Source: Acetatifactor sp. (GTDB lineage: Bacteria; Bacillota; Clostridia; Lachnospirales; Lachnospiraceae). Taken from it: a stretch of DNA of 14,442 bases. This document shows positions 14,210-14,442 of this stretch, one piece after another. The notes beneath the pieces were generated by a model. It made no database searches and was not told the DNA's origin. It saw nothing but the letters and a program-made list of their open reading frames with translations. The stretch covers positions 1 through 14,442 of the forward strand of contig JAEDMI010000040.1 in the NCBI GenBank assembly GCA_016303085.1, given 5' to 3'. Every line of letters starts with the position of its first letter. Position 1 is the stretch's first letter. A program made the position numbers and the translations under genes.

Positions 14210-14442
14210 TCACTGCCTGTCAATCTTATAGCCTACACCCCATACCACTTTTAAATATTTTGGATTCTTTGGGTCAATCTCAATCTTTTCCCTGATATTT
14301 CGCACATGTACCATGATGGTGTCTGTGTTTACCGCCTTTTCGTTCCAAATACGTTCATAGATTTCATCCGCAGAAAATACCCTTCCCGGATTTATGATAA
14401 GCAGCAGTACAATCTTAAACTCCATGGGAGTCAACTTGAACG
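14210..14442 (-). CDS. OmpR/PhoB-family response regulator, C-terminal part (truncated by window end)
   Basis: The frame is open to the window edge, so only the last 76 residues are seen. They form the winged-helix DNA-binding domain of an OmpR-type regulator: LTPMEFKIVLLLIINPGRVF at the start, then EIYERIWNE, the recognition helix region TIMVHVRNIREKIE, and the closing WGVGYKID wing. The receiver domain with its phospho-acceptor Asp lies beyond base 14442. An apparent TTG start at 14434 is simply a leucine codon inside the domain. The kinase gene starts 26 bases after its stop, so the two are a cotranscribed two-component system. Target genes cannot be inferred. Confidence 0.93.
   Translation of the reverse strand, partial: FKLTPMEFKIVLLLIINPGRVFSADEIYERIWNEKAVNTDTIMVHVRNIREKIEIDPKNPKYLKVVWGVGYKIDRQ

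Noticed and set aside
1..14442. CRISPR array, insertion sequence, phage, tRNA or toxin-antitoxin genes
   Set aside because: No direct-repeat array, terminal inverted repeats, transposase motif, tRNA-like cloverleaf or small paired genes were found by reading both strands.

Overview
The window reads as ordinary chromosomal DNA of a low- to mid-GC Gram-positive anaerobe of the Clostridia, most likely Lachnospiraceae. This is an inference from protein style (U32/DUF3656 protein, HacA-type LeuC, long ZapA, VanS-like kinase), AGGAGG-type ribosome binding sites, and a Bacillus/Clostridium-type LexA box. I see no mobile element, CRISPR array, tRNA, rRNA or phage gene, and no gene-free stretch longer than about 130 bases.

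Layout: one gene at the left edge is on the + strand (a 5'-truncated HD-GYP protein, 1-585). Everything else is on the - strand, so the rest is transcribed from right to left. Reading in that direction: the C-terminal end of an OmpR-family response regulator (from 14442) and a large membrane sensor kinase (to 11742); leuC-leuD, ending at a good terminator (9811-9840); a MATE efflux transporter; ruvA-ruvB; a cell-envelope group zapA - U32 protein - FtsW/RodA-family protein - class B PBP; and a Nudix hydrolase that converges with the HD-GYP gene on a shared 15-bp perfect hairpin (600-632).

How the genes work together: RuvA and RuvB form the Holliday-junction branch-migration motor. Their promoter (TTGAAA, 17 bp, TATAAT) carries an exact match to the Bacillus-type LexA operator, so they are very probably SOS-induced. 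ZapA promotes FtsZ-ring assembly. The FtsW/RodA-family glycosyltransferase and the class B PBP, which overlap by 4 nt, should form a septal or elongation peptidoglycan synthase, so zapA to PBP looks like a division/envelope operon with an RNA-hydroxylase-like U32 protein inserted. LeuC and LeuD are the two subunits of isopropylmalate isomerase. The kinase and regulator form a two-component system with a roughly 270-residue outside domain.

The observations most worth following are the consensus SOS box, the loss of the HD-motif histidine in the HD-GYP protein, the hairpin between zapA and the U32 gene, and the second cysteine cluster in the U32 protein. I found no convincing new multi-gene system; most of the window is conserved housekeeping.
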